Below, piece by piece: positions 44,724-53,504 of a DNA stretch of 64,000 bases. Positions within the stretch are counted from its first letter, which is position 1, and each line of letters opens with the position of its first letter. The translations under genes and the position numbers were made by a program. The stretch lies in contig JACJYH010000004.1 of NCBI GenBank assembly GCA_020636195.1, positions 372,001 through 436,000 of the forward strand, written 5' to 3'. Source of the stretch: Lewinellaceae bacterium (GTDB taxonomy: Bacteria > Bacteroidota > Bacteroidia > Chitinophagales > Saprospiraceae). The notes beneath the pieces were generated by a model. That model made no database searches and was not told the origin of the DNA. It saw nothing but the letters and a program-made list of their open reading frames with translations.

Positions 44724-45215
44724 TCATTTTTTAATTCTCTTCAACACATCTAATTCGCCACCTGATTGAAAGTCCAATCCTAACTTTGACAATTCATTAA
44801 AAACAATGTGTCCTTTTGCAAAAAAATACACATTCACATTATCGGTGTGAACAATGCCAACCATTTCTTCAAGGTATTTACCTTTATCCACAACATACAA
44901 CTTTGAATGGGTTTTATTAGCTTTCACATCTACCAAAAGATCTAAATTGCGGCTGGAGATCAATTGCTGTAATTTGTCTTTATCCTTGGTAGCGACATCT
45001 TGAGAATCATGAAATAAATAAATATCCGCAGCATCGATAGTTGTTTCTAATTTTGAATCGTTGTCTTTGATTTTTTTGAATTGATTACTTAGATCAATAT
45101 AATAAACGCCCTCATCATTTTTATACTTTCTGAAAATATGAAAAAAATCAGATTGAGATTGAGCACACAATGCTGACATTATCATGAATAGAGACAGTAA
45201 CATTTTCATATGCAA
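44724..45215 (-). CDS. DUF4252-like secreted protein
   Basis: A 163-residue protein with a signal peptide (about 1-20, MHMKMLLSLFMIMSALCAQS). The C-terminal half aligns by eye with the DUF4252 protein at 45953 (a shared LLVDVK.../YLEEMVGIV.../HIVFNELSKL...LKRIKK pattern). It is the last gene of sigma locus 3; the MITE-like element separates it from the gene before it. Function of DUF4252 is unknown. Confidence 0.7.
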   Translation of the reverse strand: MHMKMLLSLFMIMSALCAQSQSDFFHIFRKYKNDEGVYYIDLSNQFKKIKDNDSKLETTIDAADIYLFHDSQDVATKDKDKLQQLISSRNLDLLVDVKANKTHSKLYVVDKGKYLEEMVGIVHTDNVNVYFFAKGHIVFNELSKLGLDFQSGGELDVLKRIKK

Positions 45216-45237
45216 TATATTATAAAATTTGGATTAA

Positions 45238-45397
45238 GAGTATGTTTAAAATTTATCCTTTAGCAAGAAAATGTATTATTTTGGCTACAAATTCGTTAAA
45301 TTTTTCGTCGTATTGCCCACATTCGACTGCAAAATTTGCCTTTTTTCGCTCAAAATAATTCCATTTTATTATCCAAAAACAAAATTTAAACATACTC
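45238..45397. mobile_element. MITE-like element with GAGTATGTTTAAA terminal inverted repeats
   Basis: A 160-base element bounded by GAGTATGTTTAAA (45238-45250) and its inverse TTTAAACATACTC (45385-45397). The inner parts also pair imperfectly (AAAATGTATTATTTTGGC at the left against the inverse of the right arm, AAAATGGAATTATTTTGAGC), making the whole unit a long imperfect palindrome with no coding capacity. It is flanked by TAA on both sides (45235-45237 and 45398-45400), a likely target duplication. GAG ends and a 3-base TNA duplication resemble IS5-family (IS1031-like) elements; assignment is inference. Confidence 0.7.
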
Positions 45398-45945
45398 TAA
45401 ATTGATTTAAAGTTAGGGTTTGATTTTTTAAGCTTTGTTTTAATCCAAACGGACCATTTTTCAAAAATAGCATAAGGTAAAGCAGCATCTATTTTGGCTC
45501 CGAAGATTTTCTGACCATCAGTACTTAAGATTACAGCGCCATCAATTTTATCTTTACCGCTATGAATCAGAAATTTATTCAAATAACCATTGGCTTGAAT
45601 GGATGAAAAAATTTCAAATCCATCATTTTCTGAAAAATCATTGGAATAGTTTTCAATGATCTTGAATGTATTGTATTTTGAACTGTCCAAATCGGTAAAA
45701 ACGACCTGAATACCTTTCACATACTTTTCAAAATCATACCACCATTTCTCAGGAAACCCTTGATTTATGAGCCATTTTAGTGGAAGGTCTTCCGGTAAAT
45801 CTATTATTTTACCATGTTTGGTATTGCTGATTTGCCGAAATGCAGTATCAAGTGTTTTTTGGCTGCTCAAATTAATTGGAAACAAAATCAACAAGAAAAA
45901 CAATGCCGGAAAAGATATTCTGTAAGCCTTCAAGCTTGGCATCAT
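45397..45945 (-). CDS. Secreted protein, distantly DUF4252-like, stop codon formed at a MITE junction
   Basis: A 182-residue protein with a signal peptide (about 10-29). The C-terminal part (NGYLNKFLIHSGKDKIDGAVILSTDGQKIFGAKID) is weakly like its DUF4252 neighbours. The TAG stop straddles the right end of the inserted element: removing the element and one TAA copy restores ATT TAA, so the original stop was TAA at the same codon and the protein is not truncated. It lies 7 bases after the preceding gene (45953-46456). Confidence 0.65.
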   Translation of the reverse strand: MMPSLKAYRISFPALFFLLILFPINLSSQKTLDTAFRQISNTKHGKIIDLPEDLPLKWLINQGFPEKWWYDFEKYVKGIQVVFTDLDSSKYNTFKIIENYSNDFSENDGFEIFSSIQANGYLNKFLIHSGKDKIDGAVILSTDGQKIFGAKIDAALPYAIFEKWSVWIKTKLKKSNPNFKSI

Positions 45946-45952
45946 CAGCTCA

Positions 45953-46456
45953 TTATTTTTTAACTTTATCTAGGTGCTCAGCTCCTTCAATGTTGAGCTT
46001 GGATGCTAACTTTGAAATTTTATTTAAGTCAATATTGCCTACGAAACTGATCATTGTAAATTCACTGGCACTCCCAACAAGGAGAAGAAGTTCGCTGATT
46101 TTGCCATTGGTTTCCTTTGTCACAAATCGTACGTTGGATCCTTTTTCCTTGACAGTTATCAATTCTTCATATTCCTTTATGGCCAACCTTTTATTTGCTT
46201 CAGTATAAATTTGTTGAGGGTTTTTCTCTGTAGATAAAATTCTCAATCCTTTCAGGTCTTTGACGATTTCTTTAAATTCATTTTGATCACTTTCAGAAGT
46301 CATTTTGGCCACCATTTGAAACATTTTTGGAGCAACATAGACGACTTTGAAATCTGCATTGTTTTGATAATCATTGAACAGCTTTTCTATTGCATCTTGA
46401 CCGAATGAAATAGATATAAAACTAAGGGTAAATATTATTGAAAAAAGGGATTTCAT
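45953..46456 (-). CDS. DUF4252 domain-containing secreted protein
   Basis: A 167-residue protein with signal peptide MKSLFSIIFTLSFISISFG and a mature region matching DUF4252: FKVVYVAPKMFQMVAKM, LKGLRILSTE, EYEELITVKEKGSNVRFVTKETNGKISELLLLVG, and the C-terminal GNIDLNKISKLASKL. These proteins occur in Bacteroidota next to ECF sigma factors. Function unknown. It lies 29 bases after the anti-sigma-like gene. Confidence 0.82.
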   Translation of the reverse strand: MKSLFSIIFTLSFISISFGQDAIEKLFNDYQNNADFKVVYVAPKMFQMVAKMTSESDQNEFKEIVKDLKGLRILSTEKNPQQIYTEANKRLAIKEYEELITVKEKGSNVRFVTKETNGKISELLLLVGSASEFTMISFVGNIDLNKISKLASKLNIEGAEHLDKVKK

Positions 46457-46485
46457 ATTTTATTTTAATTGTTAAATTGATAAAA

Positions 46486-46950
46486 TTATTGAATAAATAT
46501 ATTGGCTTTATTGACGTACGCCATATTTTCAAGCACAATATTTTGGCTATGGTTTAATTTCTTGGATAACATCATCAAAGCTTCCTCAGTGATCCGTTTT
46601 GCTTCTTCCGGATCATCCACTTCCCCTATTTCTGCTTGGGCAAATCCTTGATTAAGTTTATTGGAATCCTGATATCTGTTAAAAATAAATAAACTTGCTG
46701 TGATGAATGCGAAAACTGCTGCGACGCTGATCCATTTTCTGCTATTCAGTTTTACTACTTTTGTTTCTTTTTCAGGAATATGAATATCCTGTTTACGCTC
46801 GAAATAAGTGAATAATGGAGCAAATTGCTGATGTTCAGGATGAATTTCGGTAGAAGAAAAATACTTTTTTAATGTCACTTCCTCTTCCAAAGTGGATTCA
46901 CCATCCCAGTACTTTTCTAAAATTATATCTATGGTATTTTTAGGTATCAT
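46486..46950 (-). CDS. Putative anti-sigma factor (single-pass membrane protein)
   Basis: A 154-residue protein: cytoplasmic N-terminal part (IILEKYWDGESTLEEEVTLKKYF, residues 9-31) of the type seen in Bacteroidota anti-sigma proteins, one membrane helix at about 73-90, and a short periplasmic part with an acidic helix (EVDDPEEAKRITEEALMMLSKKL). It overlaps the sigma gene by 11 bases, the same coupling as at sigma locus 1. It lacks a FecR or zinc-finger domain. Confidence 0.75.
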   Translation of the reverse strand: MIPKNTIDIILEKYWDGESTLEEEVTLKKYFSSTEIHPEHQQFAPLFTYFERKQDIHIPEKETKVVKLNSRKWISVAAVFAFITASLFIFNRYQDSNKLNQGFAQAEIGEVDDPEEAKRITEEALMMLSKKLNHSQNIVLENMAYVNKANIFIQ

Positions 46951-47455
46951 ACTTTTTAAAATTTCTTTTAAGTAACTCGTCTTTTAATGACTTCCTTGCC
47001 CTATGCAAGGACACTTTGACAAAATCTAAACTAGTATCCAACATTTCGGCTATTTCTTTATAAGAATAACCTTCTACATCTCTTAAATGTATGATCATCC
47101 TTTGTTTTTCAGGGAGATCATTCACCAAATCCATAACAAACTTCAGGCTCTCATCCGCTTCCATCTGTTTGTCCTGAGTATGGTCGTGGTCGCGAATATG
47201 ATGAAATTCATCAATGTCTTTGGTATTGATTTTTCGGCTCCTCACTTTATCTATGGCAAGATTTCTTGTCACAGTCATGCACCAAGCTTCCTTGTTATCC
47301 AAACCGGAATATTGTTCTTGCCTATTCCAAATTTTAATCAACAATTCCTGCATGATGTCTTCTGCATCTTGCACATTTCCCACAATATTATAAGCAAATC
47401 GAAATAACTTATCTTTAAAAGGTAAATCGAGAATACTGACTTTATCCGTTTGCAT
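46940..47455 (-). CDS. ECF-type RNA polymerase sigma factor (locus 3)
   Basis: A 171-residue ECF sigma factor. Region 2 (KLFRFAYNIVGNVQDAEDIMQELLIKIWNR, EAWCMTVTRNLAIDKVRSRK) and region 4 (LPEKQRMIIHLRDVEGYSYKEIAEMLDTSLDFVKVSLHRARKSLKDELL) are complete. Heads a five-gene minus-strand run: sigma, anti-sigma-like, DUF4252, secreted protein, DUF4252-like. Confidence 0.93.
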   Translation of the reverse strand: MQTDKVSILDLPFKDKLFRFAYNIVGNVQDAEDIMQELLIKIWNRQEQYSGLDNKEAWCMTVTRNLAIDKVRSRKINTKDIDEFHHIRDHDHTQDKQMEADESLKFVMDLVNDLPEKQRMIIHLRDVEGYSYKEIAEMLDTSLDFVKVSLHRARKSLKDELLKRNFKKYDT

Positions 47456-47549
47456 TCTGGTTTACGACGGTTTAATAATTAAAAATGTTACAAATATGAT
47501 ATTTTTTTTAATTCTTTTGAAAATCACATGATAAAATATTTTTATGTAT

Positions 47550-47557
47550 TATCTTTG
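47550..47557 (+). promoter_or_regulatory. Candidate -7 promoter element for the flippase gene
   Basis: TATCTTTG, 22 bases before the TTG start at 47580, matches TAnnTTTG in the divergent region with sigma locus 3. No -33 TTG at standard spacing. Confidence 0.4.
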
Positions 47558-47579
47558 ATTTAAATTAGAGTTAGAAATA

Positions 47580-49082
47580 TTGGGCATCATTTTCAGACAA
47601 AGTGCTAAATCCACACTTGTAAATCTAGCTGCCACCTTCATGGGATTTATCAGTTTGGTATTCATTTATCCTTATAATTTTGAATACTACAGTATTTTTC
47701 AGGCTATTTTCAGCAACGCATACATCATTTTACCTTTTCTTGGATTGGGCATCAATGGCGCTATTATAAAATTCTATCCAATATTTAGGGAAAAATCTTT
47801 AGACAAAGAATTACTTCCCTTCTTCCTACTTTTAGCATCCATCACAACGATTGTAGGTACTCTAATTTTGGGTTTGATTTATGTAAGTTTTAAGAGTGCG
47901 CTGTTTCATATCTTTCCCAATTTACATAAAGTAGAGTCGCATTGGCTAATGATTATTGTAATGGCATGGATACTCAATTTTAGCATTATTTTTCTCTATT
48001 ATTGCAATGCAAAGCTTAGGATCGTTATACCTGATTTACTTTACAATGCTTCGCTAAAGTTCGTTCTGCCTATTTTGATCTTATTATCTTATCTATGGTC
48101 GGTTAGTTTAGATACTTTCAAGACCTGGATTCTCATTTATTACGTACTGATACTTGTACTATTAATAGTGTATGCCATTAATCTCGACTCCATTAAATGG
48201 AAAGTACCAAAGTCATTAGACAAAAGCTTGAAACAGTCTATATTGAATTTCATGGGTTATTCTACCTTAAATGGTTTGGGAGCTACACTTGCACTTCGCA
48301 TAGATATGGTCATGATAGGTGCCATGTTAAACTTGGAATCTGTTGGAGTTTACGCTTACTTATTGACCATCAGCAATGTCATGGATCTACCTTCCAAATC
48401 TTTAAATCAGATATCTGCTCCGGTAATTTCAAAAAATTGGACTGAAAATGATATTAAAAATATCCAAGATGTTTATACAAAGTCAGCAATTTTGGGAGGA
48501 GCCATTAGTATGGGACTTTTTCTATTGATCTATGCTGTTTGGCCTTATGTTTTGGATTTGATTCCATCAGGTAAAATTCCGGAAGGATTACTAAATACCG
48601 GCATAATCTTACTGATTTTGGGAATGGCGAGAGTAATTGACATTATCACAGGAGTCAATAATTTGATACTTAGTTATTCAAAATTATATAAATACAATCT
48701 ATATTTTCTCTTATTTTTGGCTGCAATCAATATAACCATGAATTATTTCTTAATCAAAGATTATGGAATGGTGGGAGCTGCTACATCAACGCTTGTATCC
48801 TATTTTATTTACAATGTCATCAAATACATTTTTGTACGGCACAATTTCGGTTTTAAATTACCTTTGAATCCTATTGCAGGAATGATGTTATGGTTTTCTG
48901 CTTGCATCATACTTATGTCTAAAGTGCACTTGAGTTTTCATCCAATTTTGAACATCATGATTATTGGTACATTTATTTCAATTTTGTTTGGCATTGGAAT
49001 TTGGATTTTGAATCCATATAATTTAATTCAAGATTTGGTGAAAGACACTCTGAAAAACCTTAACATATTTCAAAAAAAATAG
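47580..49082 (+). CDS. Oligosaccharide flippase family (Wzx/MATE-like) membrane protein
   Basis: A 500-residue protein with about 12-14 membrane helices, typical of Wzx-type flippases that move lipid-linked glycans across the inner membrane. The N-terminal MGIIFRQSAKSTLVNLAATFMGF pattern is characteristic of the Bacteroidota members and begins with TTG at 47580; there is no ATG alternative nearby. No glycosyltransferases or polymerase genes surround it, so the exported glycan is unknown. Its end pairs with a bidirectional terminator facing rpmH. Confidence 0.85.
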   Translation: MGIIFRQSAKSTLVNLAATFMGFISLVFIYPYNFEYYSIFQAIFSNAYIILPFLGLGINGAIIKFYPIFREKSLDKELLPFFLLLASITTIVGTLILGLIYVSFKSALFHIFPNLHKVESHWLMIIVMAWILNFSIIFLYYCNAKLRIVIPDLLYNASLKFVLPILILLSYLWSVSLDTFKTWILIYYVLILVLLIVYAINLDSIKWKVPKSLDKSLKQSILNFMGYSTLNGLGATLALRIDMVMIGAMLNLESVGVYAYLLTISNVMDLPSKSLNQISAPVISKNWTENDIKNIQDVYTKSAILGGAISMGLFLLIYAVWPYVLDLIPSGKIPEGLLNTGIILLILGMARVIDIITGVNNLILSYSKLYKYNLYFLLFLAAINITMNYFLIKDYGMVGAATSTLVSYFIYNVIKYIFVRHNFGFKLPLNPIAGMMLWFSACIILMSKVHLSFHPILNIMIIGTFISILFGIGIWILNPYNLIQDLVKDTLKNLNIFQKK

Positions 49083-49107
49083 GTTATAATCTTTTGAATT
49101 ATAACCT
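49081..49107. terminator. Bidirectional terminator between flippase and rpmH
   Basis: AGGTTATAAT, 7-base loop, ATTATAACCT: a perfect 10-pair stem right at the flippase stop, with A-rich sequence on its left and T-rich sequence on its right. It can serve both convergent genes. Confidence 0.7.
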
Positions 49108-49136
49108 ACTTCAATTTTTAGAAACAGACTACTAGC

Positions 49137-49292
49137 CTATTTTGTATGCATTTCGTCAGAGACTGTCAATCTATGTCTTCCTCTTGCTCTTCTTTTGGCA
49201 AGAACTCTTCGGCCATTTTTTGTTGCCATTCTTGTTCTAAATCCATGCTTATTGACTCTCTTTCTATTGGACGGTTGATACGTACGTTTCAT
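49137..49292 (-). CDS. rpmH: 50S ribosomal protein L34
   Basis: A 51-residue, strongly basic protein: MKRTYQPSNRKRVNKHGF at the start, then RTRMATKNGRRVLAKRRARGRHRL, which is the near-universal L34 sequence, with a short extra tail (TVSDEMHTK). It sits on the minus strand between the flippase and rho. The usual dnaA/rnpA context is absent. Confidence 0.97.
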   Translation of the reverse strand: MKRTYQPSNRKRVNKHGFRTRMATKNGRRVLAKRRARGRHRLTVSDEMHTK

Positions 49293-49345
49293 TATTTTTT
49301 ACTTTTCTATGCTTGAAAAAACTGGTATATTTTTAAAAAAGACTG

Positions 49346-49353
49346 CAAAGATA
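49346..49353 (-). promoter_or_regulatory. Candidate -7 promoter element for rpmH
   Basis: Minus-strand TATCTTTG, 53 bases upstream of the rpmH ATG, matches TAnnTTTG. Confidence 0.5.
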
Positions 49354-49391
49354 CATTAATAATCTAAAAAATGTTGCTTTACACTATTTTT

Positions 49392-51224
49392 TTAACCATT
49401 CATTGATATTATAAACTCTTCATTACTTGTGGTACCCATCATGTGTTTTTTGATGAACTCCATAGCTTCATCCGGCTTCATATCAGCCAAATGATTTCTT
49501 AACACAAATAATTTTGTCAAAATAGATTCTGGCAACAATAGTTCTTCCCTCCTTGTACTAGACTTCGTAATATCAATAGCAGGATACATACGTTTATTTG
49601 CCAACGATCTATCTAACTGAAGTTCCATGTTACCGGTACCTTTGAATTCTTCAAAGATAACTTCATCCATTTTAGAACCAGTATCAATCAGTGCAGTTGC
49701 TAAAATGGTTAAAGATCCACCTCCTTCTATATTACGTGCCGCACCAAAGAATTTCTTAGGCTTGTGCAAGGCATTGGATTCCACACCACCCGAAAGTACC
49801 CTTCCACTAGTTGGTGCCACAGTATTATATGCTCTAGCTAAACGCGTGATCGAATCCAATAATACAACGACATCATGTCCTGATTCGACAAGCCTTTTTG
49901 CTTTCTCTAATACAATACCCGCTACACGGACGTGGTTTTCAGCCGGTTCATCGAATGTACTGGATAAAACTTCAGCATGCACTGATCTACGCATGTCTGT
50001 AACTTCTTCAGGTCTTTCATCGATTAGTAACACAATAAGGTAACATTCAGGATGATTGTCAGCAATTGCATTAGCAATATCCTTTAATAAAAATGTCTTA
50101 CCCGTTTTTGGTTGGGCTACAATGAGTCCTCGCTGACCTTTTCCGATTGGGGTAAACATATCAATCATCCTATTGCCGTAATCTTTACCAGCGGGATGTG
50201 TGGTCAATTTGAACTTCTCATTTGGAAATAACGGAGTTAAATAGTCAAAAGGCACCCTTTCCTTGAGCTTCTGAGGATCCAAGCCATTGATACTATTCAC
50301 CTTCAATAGTGCAAAATACTTCTCGCCATCCTTTGGCGGTCTAATAGTACCATGAACTGTATCACCTGTCTTCAAGCCAAATAGCTTTATTTGAGATGGG
50401 CTCACGTAGATGTCATCAGGTGATGATAAATAATTATAATCAGAAGACCTCAGAAATCCATATCCATCCACCATCAATTCCAAAATACCTTCGCTTTCTA
50501 TGACACCATCTAGATCCGGAGTAAATTTTGGAACTTCGGGTTTAGGTTCCGGCGCAACTTGACGCTGCTCATACTTGGGTTCTTGCCTTCTATTTTGTAT
50601 TTGTGGTTCAACATATTGTTCTGTTGATCTTGATTCAGGTGGTGTCGTCTCTGCGCTTTTCACCTCATTTACTTGATTTCTTACAGCTGCATCAACATCT
50701 TTTGGTACATATTCTATGCGTTGTGGATTTTTATGTAATCTAGGTCTATCCTTTTTAACATCTCCATCACTACTTTGAGCATCCTTTTCTGTTACTCCTT
50801 TATCTTGAGATTCTACTTCTGATGTACCCTGATCAGCATCTTTAATTTCTGCGGTGTGTTGCTCAGTTTCTTTTTTTGAAGGCCTGCCTCTTCTTTTAGG
50901 TTTTTCGGTTTCTTCTGCCTCTGCACTTATTTCGGAAACAGTTGAAGCCTTTATTTCAGAAGGTTGTTCTGGTTCTGTGGTAGGTTTTGGTCGTATTTCC
51001 TTTGATGCAGGTACTTGAGAAGATTTATCGAATCTTGCAGGCATCTCAGACCTTGGAGCTTTGACTGCTTCAGTGCTGTTTTTTGATACGATGGCTTGTT
51101 GGTCCAGTATTTTGTAAATTAATTCTTGCTTGCTGAATCTTTTCACATTGCGAAGTCCTAATTTCTCTGCTAATGCTTTCAAATCAGGCACTAACATATC
51201 GTTTAATTGTAATATATCATACAT
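49392..51224 (-). CDS. rho: Transcription termination factor Rho with long disordered insert
   Basis: RNA-dependent hexameric ATPase that ends transcription. Domains: Rho_N (1-45, MYDILQLNDMLVPDLKALAEKLG), a low-complexity insert of about 190 residues rich in Glu, Lys, Pro and Ser (50-240, including KPKRRGRPSKK), an RNA-binding cold-shock-like domain (about 245-325, LMVDGYGFLRSSDYNYL), and the ATPase core with Walker A PKTGKT at 372-377, Walker B VVLLDSITRLARAYN and the Q/R-loop region. At 610 residues it is much longer than E. coli Rho (419) because of the insert, a feature common in Bacteroidota. Confidence 0.96.
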   Translation of the reverse strand: MYDILQLNDMLVPDLKALAEKLGLRNVKRFSKQELIYKILDQQAIVSKNSTEAVKAPRSEMPARFDKSSQVPASKEIRPKPTTEPEQPSEIKASTVSEISAEAEETEKPKRRGRPSKKETEQHTAEIKDADQGTSEVESQDKGVTEKDAQSSDGDVKKDRPRLHKNPQRIEYVPKDVDAAVRNQVNEVKSAETTPPESRSTEQYVEPQIQNRRQEPKYEQRQVAPEPKPEVPKFTPDLDGVIESEGILELMVDGYGFLRSSDYNYLSSPDDIYVSPSQIKLFGLKTGDTVHGTIRPPKDGEKYFALLKVNSINGLDPQKLKERVPFDYLTPLFPNEKFKLTTHPAGKDYGNRMIDMFTPIGKGQRGLIVAQPKTGKTFLLKDIANAIADNHPECYLIVLLIDERPEEVTDMRRSVHAEVLSSTFDEPAENHVRVAGIVLEKAKRLVESGHDVVVLLDSITRLARAYNTVAPTSGRVLSGGVESNALHKPKKFFGAARNIEGGGSLTILATALIDTGSKMDEVIFEEFKGTGNMELQLDRSLANKRMYPAIDITKSSTRREELLLPESILTKLFVLRNHLADMKPDEAMEFIKKHMMGTTSNEEFIISMNG

Positions 51225-51436
51225 ATTTTAAAATTATCAATTTGTACTGAAGGTCAATAAATTATAGCTGGTAAATTCATGCTCAAACACCTATTCAGAC
51301 CACACATGCGCCAAAGGCGAAAATCAGATGTCTAAGAATGTTTTGTAAACTAATGTTTTTTGAAAAAATCTCTGTCGGACGACAGACTTATGAAATTAAA
51401 GCACAAATTTAAGACATTCTTTGTATTTCAAAACAT

Positions 51437-51444
51437 TATCTTTG
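51437..51444 (+). promoter_or_regulatory. Candidate -7 promoter element for serS
   Basis: TATCTTTG, 58 bases before the serS ATG, in the 278-base divergent region shared with rho. That region also has a 14-base palindrome, CTGTCGGACGACAG (51372-51385), of unknown role; otherwise I see nothing there. Confidence 0.45.
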
Positions 51445-51502
51445 CGAAAATTTTTATTTATTAAAAAAAATAATTATAAATAGTTGTTATAAATAGTTTG
51501 AA

Positions 51503-52783
51503 ATGATTGAGTTAAGGTTATTTAGGGAGGAGAAATCAAGGGTCATTGAAGGATTAAAAAAGAAAAATATTCCAAATGAATCCTTAGTTTTAGTCGAAAA
51601 AATAGTCGAGAAAGATGATGAAAGGAAAAAGATTCAAACGGATTTGGATGGCTTATTATCAGAGTCTAAACAGATATCAAATTCTGTCGGTAGTCTTCTA
51701 AAAGCCGGAAAAATTGAAGAAGCCAATGATGTAAAATCGAGAATCGTCGATTTAAAAAACAAAATTTCTGAATTGCAACTCTCTCTTTCCTCAGCGATAC
51801 AAGATTTGGAAGACATGGTGATTCAACTTCCGAATATACCTCATACGTCAGTTCCACTTGGAAAACATGCAGAGGATAATGAGGTTTACAAACTTTCTGA
51901 GGACTTCATGCCGAAATTTGATGCGCCTGTTTTACCGCATTGGGAATTGGCAGAGAAATATGATTTGATCAGTTTTAAAGATGGCGTATTACTAACAGGT
52001 TCAGGATTTCCTGTGTATAAGGGCAAGGGTGCTAGATTGGAGCGCGCATTGGTCAATTTTTTTATAGATGAAGCTGTAAATGCAGGTTATCTTGAAATAC
52101 AACCTCCATTATTGGTCAATGCAGAAACCGCAAGGGCAACAGGTCAATTACCGGACAAAGAAGGTCAAATGTACCACTGTCAAATTGATGATTTTTATTT
52201 GATACCTACTGCAGAAGTACCATTGACCAATCTATACAGAGATAGGATCATACAAGCAAAAGATTTTCCTATTATGCTCACAGGATATACGCCTTGTTTC
52301 AGGAGAGAAGCTGGCTCATATGGTGCAGACGTAAAAGGATTGAATCGTTTACATCAATTTGATAAGATTGAAATCGTTAGAATTGAGCATCCTGATCACT
52401 CATATGAAGCTCTTGAAAAAATGATTTCCCATGTCGAAAGTTTATTAGTGAAACTTGAACTTCCATATAGAATTTTACGTTTATGTGGCGGTGATATGAG
52501 TTTTAGTTCAGCATTGACATTTGATTTCGAAACATATTCAGCAGCCCAAGAAAGGTGGCTTGAAGTCAGTTCAGTTTCAAATTTTGAGACTTTTCAGACC
52601 AATAGAATGAAGCTGCGATTCAAGGATGAAGACGGAAAGTCGAGATTAGCACATACATTAAATGGTAGTGCTTTAGCTTTGGCAAGGATTGTTGCTACAT
52701 TGCTTGAGAACCACCAAACACCAGAAGGAATCAAAATTCCTGCAGCACTTCAACCATACACAGGTTTTACTATCATTAATTAA
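51503..52783 (+). CDS. serS: Serine--tRNA ligase
   Basis: Class II synthetase charging tRNA-Ser. The N-terminal coiled-coil arm (about 25-110) is visible as heptads of Leu/Ile and Lys/Glu. Motif 2 is near FRREAGSYGADVKGLNRLHQFDKIE (residues 270-295); motif 3 is LNGSALALARIVATLLENHQ near 390. Length 426 is normal. It is followed 12 bases later by the zinc peptidase gene. Confidence 0.97.
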   Translation: MIELRLFREEKSRVIEGLKKKNIPNESLVLVEKIVEKDDERKKIQTDLDGLLSESKQISNSVGSLLKAGKIEEANDVKSRIVDLKNKISELQLSLSSAIQDLEDMVIQLPNIPHTSVPLGKHAEDNEVYKLSEDFMPKFDAPVLPHWELAEKYDLISFKDGVLLTGSGFPVYKGKGARLERALVNFFIDEAVNAGYLEIQPPLLVNAETARATGQLPDKEGQMYHCQIDDFYLIPTAEVPLTNLYRDRIIQAKDFPIMLTGYTPCFRREAGSYGADVKGLNRLHQFDKIEIVRIEHPDHSYEALEKMISHVESLLVKLELPYRILRLCGGDMSFSSALTFDFETYSAAQERWLEVSSVSNFETFQTNRMKLRFKDEDGKSRLAHTLNGSALALARIVATLLENHQTPEGIKIPAALQPYTGFTIIN

Positions 52784-52795
52784 ATTAATTTAAAA

Positions 52796-53488
52796 ATGGG
52801 AATTGGTTATTTTATTATTATTGGAATTTTTACAGTCGTAGGAATGCTTGTAAGTGGCAGATTGAAAGCAAAATTTGCTCATTACAGTAGAATTCCTTTA
52901 TCCAATGGACTTTCAGGAAGAGATGTCGCTCAGAAAATGCTTGCTCACTATGGCATCAGAGATGTTCAAGTTGTAGAAGGACAAGGATTTCTTAGCGACC
53001 ATTATGATCCAACAAAGAAAACTGTTGCGCTTTCACCAGATGTTTACAATGGTAGATCAATAGCATCCGCAGCTGTTGCCGCACATGAATGCGGTCATGC
53101 TGTCCAACATGCAACTGCTTACAGCATGTTGACGATGAGATCGCGGTTGGTTCCGGTTGTTCAATTCAGTGCTAATATTCAGCAATTTTTGTTTATGGCG
53201 TTGATATTCGGATTTGGAATCGGAATGGGAGGCAATATCCTAGCCATGGTACTCATAGCTACTTTCGGTATCACAGCGCTTTTCAGTTTAGTTACTCTTC
53301 CAGTTGAATTTGATGCATCAAATAGAGCTTTAGCTTGGTTGGACGATTCAGGCATCATGCCGGGAGGAGAACATGACGGTGCCAAAGATGCACTCTGGTG
53401 GGCAGCAATGACATATGTTGTACAAGCATTGAGCGCCTTGGTAATGTTTTTATACTTTTTATTGAGGTTCTTAGGAAATAATAATTAA
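52796..53488 (+). CDS. Zinc metallopeptidase, YugP family
   Basis: A 230-residue membrane metallopeptidase. Zinc motif HECGHAVQHA starts at His97 (HExxH, residues 97-101); preceding it are SLPNGLSG-like and LSPDVYNGRSIA segments typical of YugP. Several membrane helices follow (about 118-140, 148-168, 200-225). Function in Bacteria is unclear; it is cotranscribed with serS, and a strong terminator follows. Confidence 0.88.
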   Translation: MGIGYFIIIGIFTVVGMLVSGRLKAKFAHYSRIPLSNGLSGRDVAQKMLAHYGIRDVQVVEGQGFLSDHYDPTKKTVALSPDVYNGRSIASAAVAAHECGHAVQHATAYSMLTMRSRLVPVVQFSANIQQFLFMALIFGFGIGMGGNILAMVLIATFGITALFSLVTLPVEFDASNRALAWLDDSGIMPGGEHDGAKDALWWAAMTYVVQALSALVMFLYFLLRFLGNNN

Positions 53489-53496
53489 TTTTTTTA

Positions 53497-53504
53497 TAAA
53501 TTTG
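53497..53504 (+). promoter_or_regulatory. Candidate -7 element overlapping the left edge of the serS-yugP terminator
   Basis: TAAATTTG matches TAnnTTTG and shares its last two bases with the terminator stem. Transcripts starting a few bases downstream would begin inside the hairpin and miss its left arm. No -33 TTG at standard spacing, so support is moderate. Confidence 0.4.

Noticed and set aside
49627..50043. Plus-strand open frame of 138 codons
   Set aside because: Antisense to the rho ATPase core.
51309..51319. Small hairpin CGCC-AAA-GGCG in the rho leader
   Set aside because: Four pairs only; no sign of a regulatory RNA.
51372..51385. Palindrome CTGTCGGACGACAG in the rho/serS divergent region
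   Set aside because: Could be an operator, but a single 6-bp inverted repeat is expected by chance at this scale; no second copy seen.
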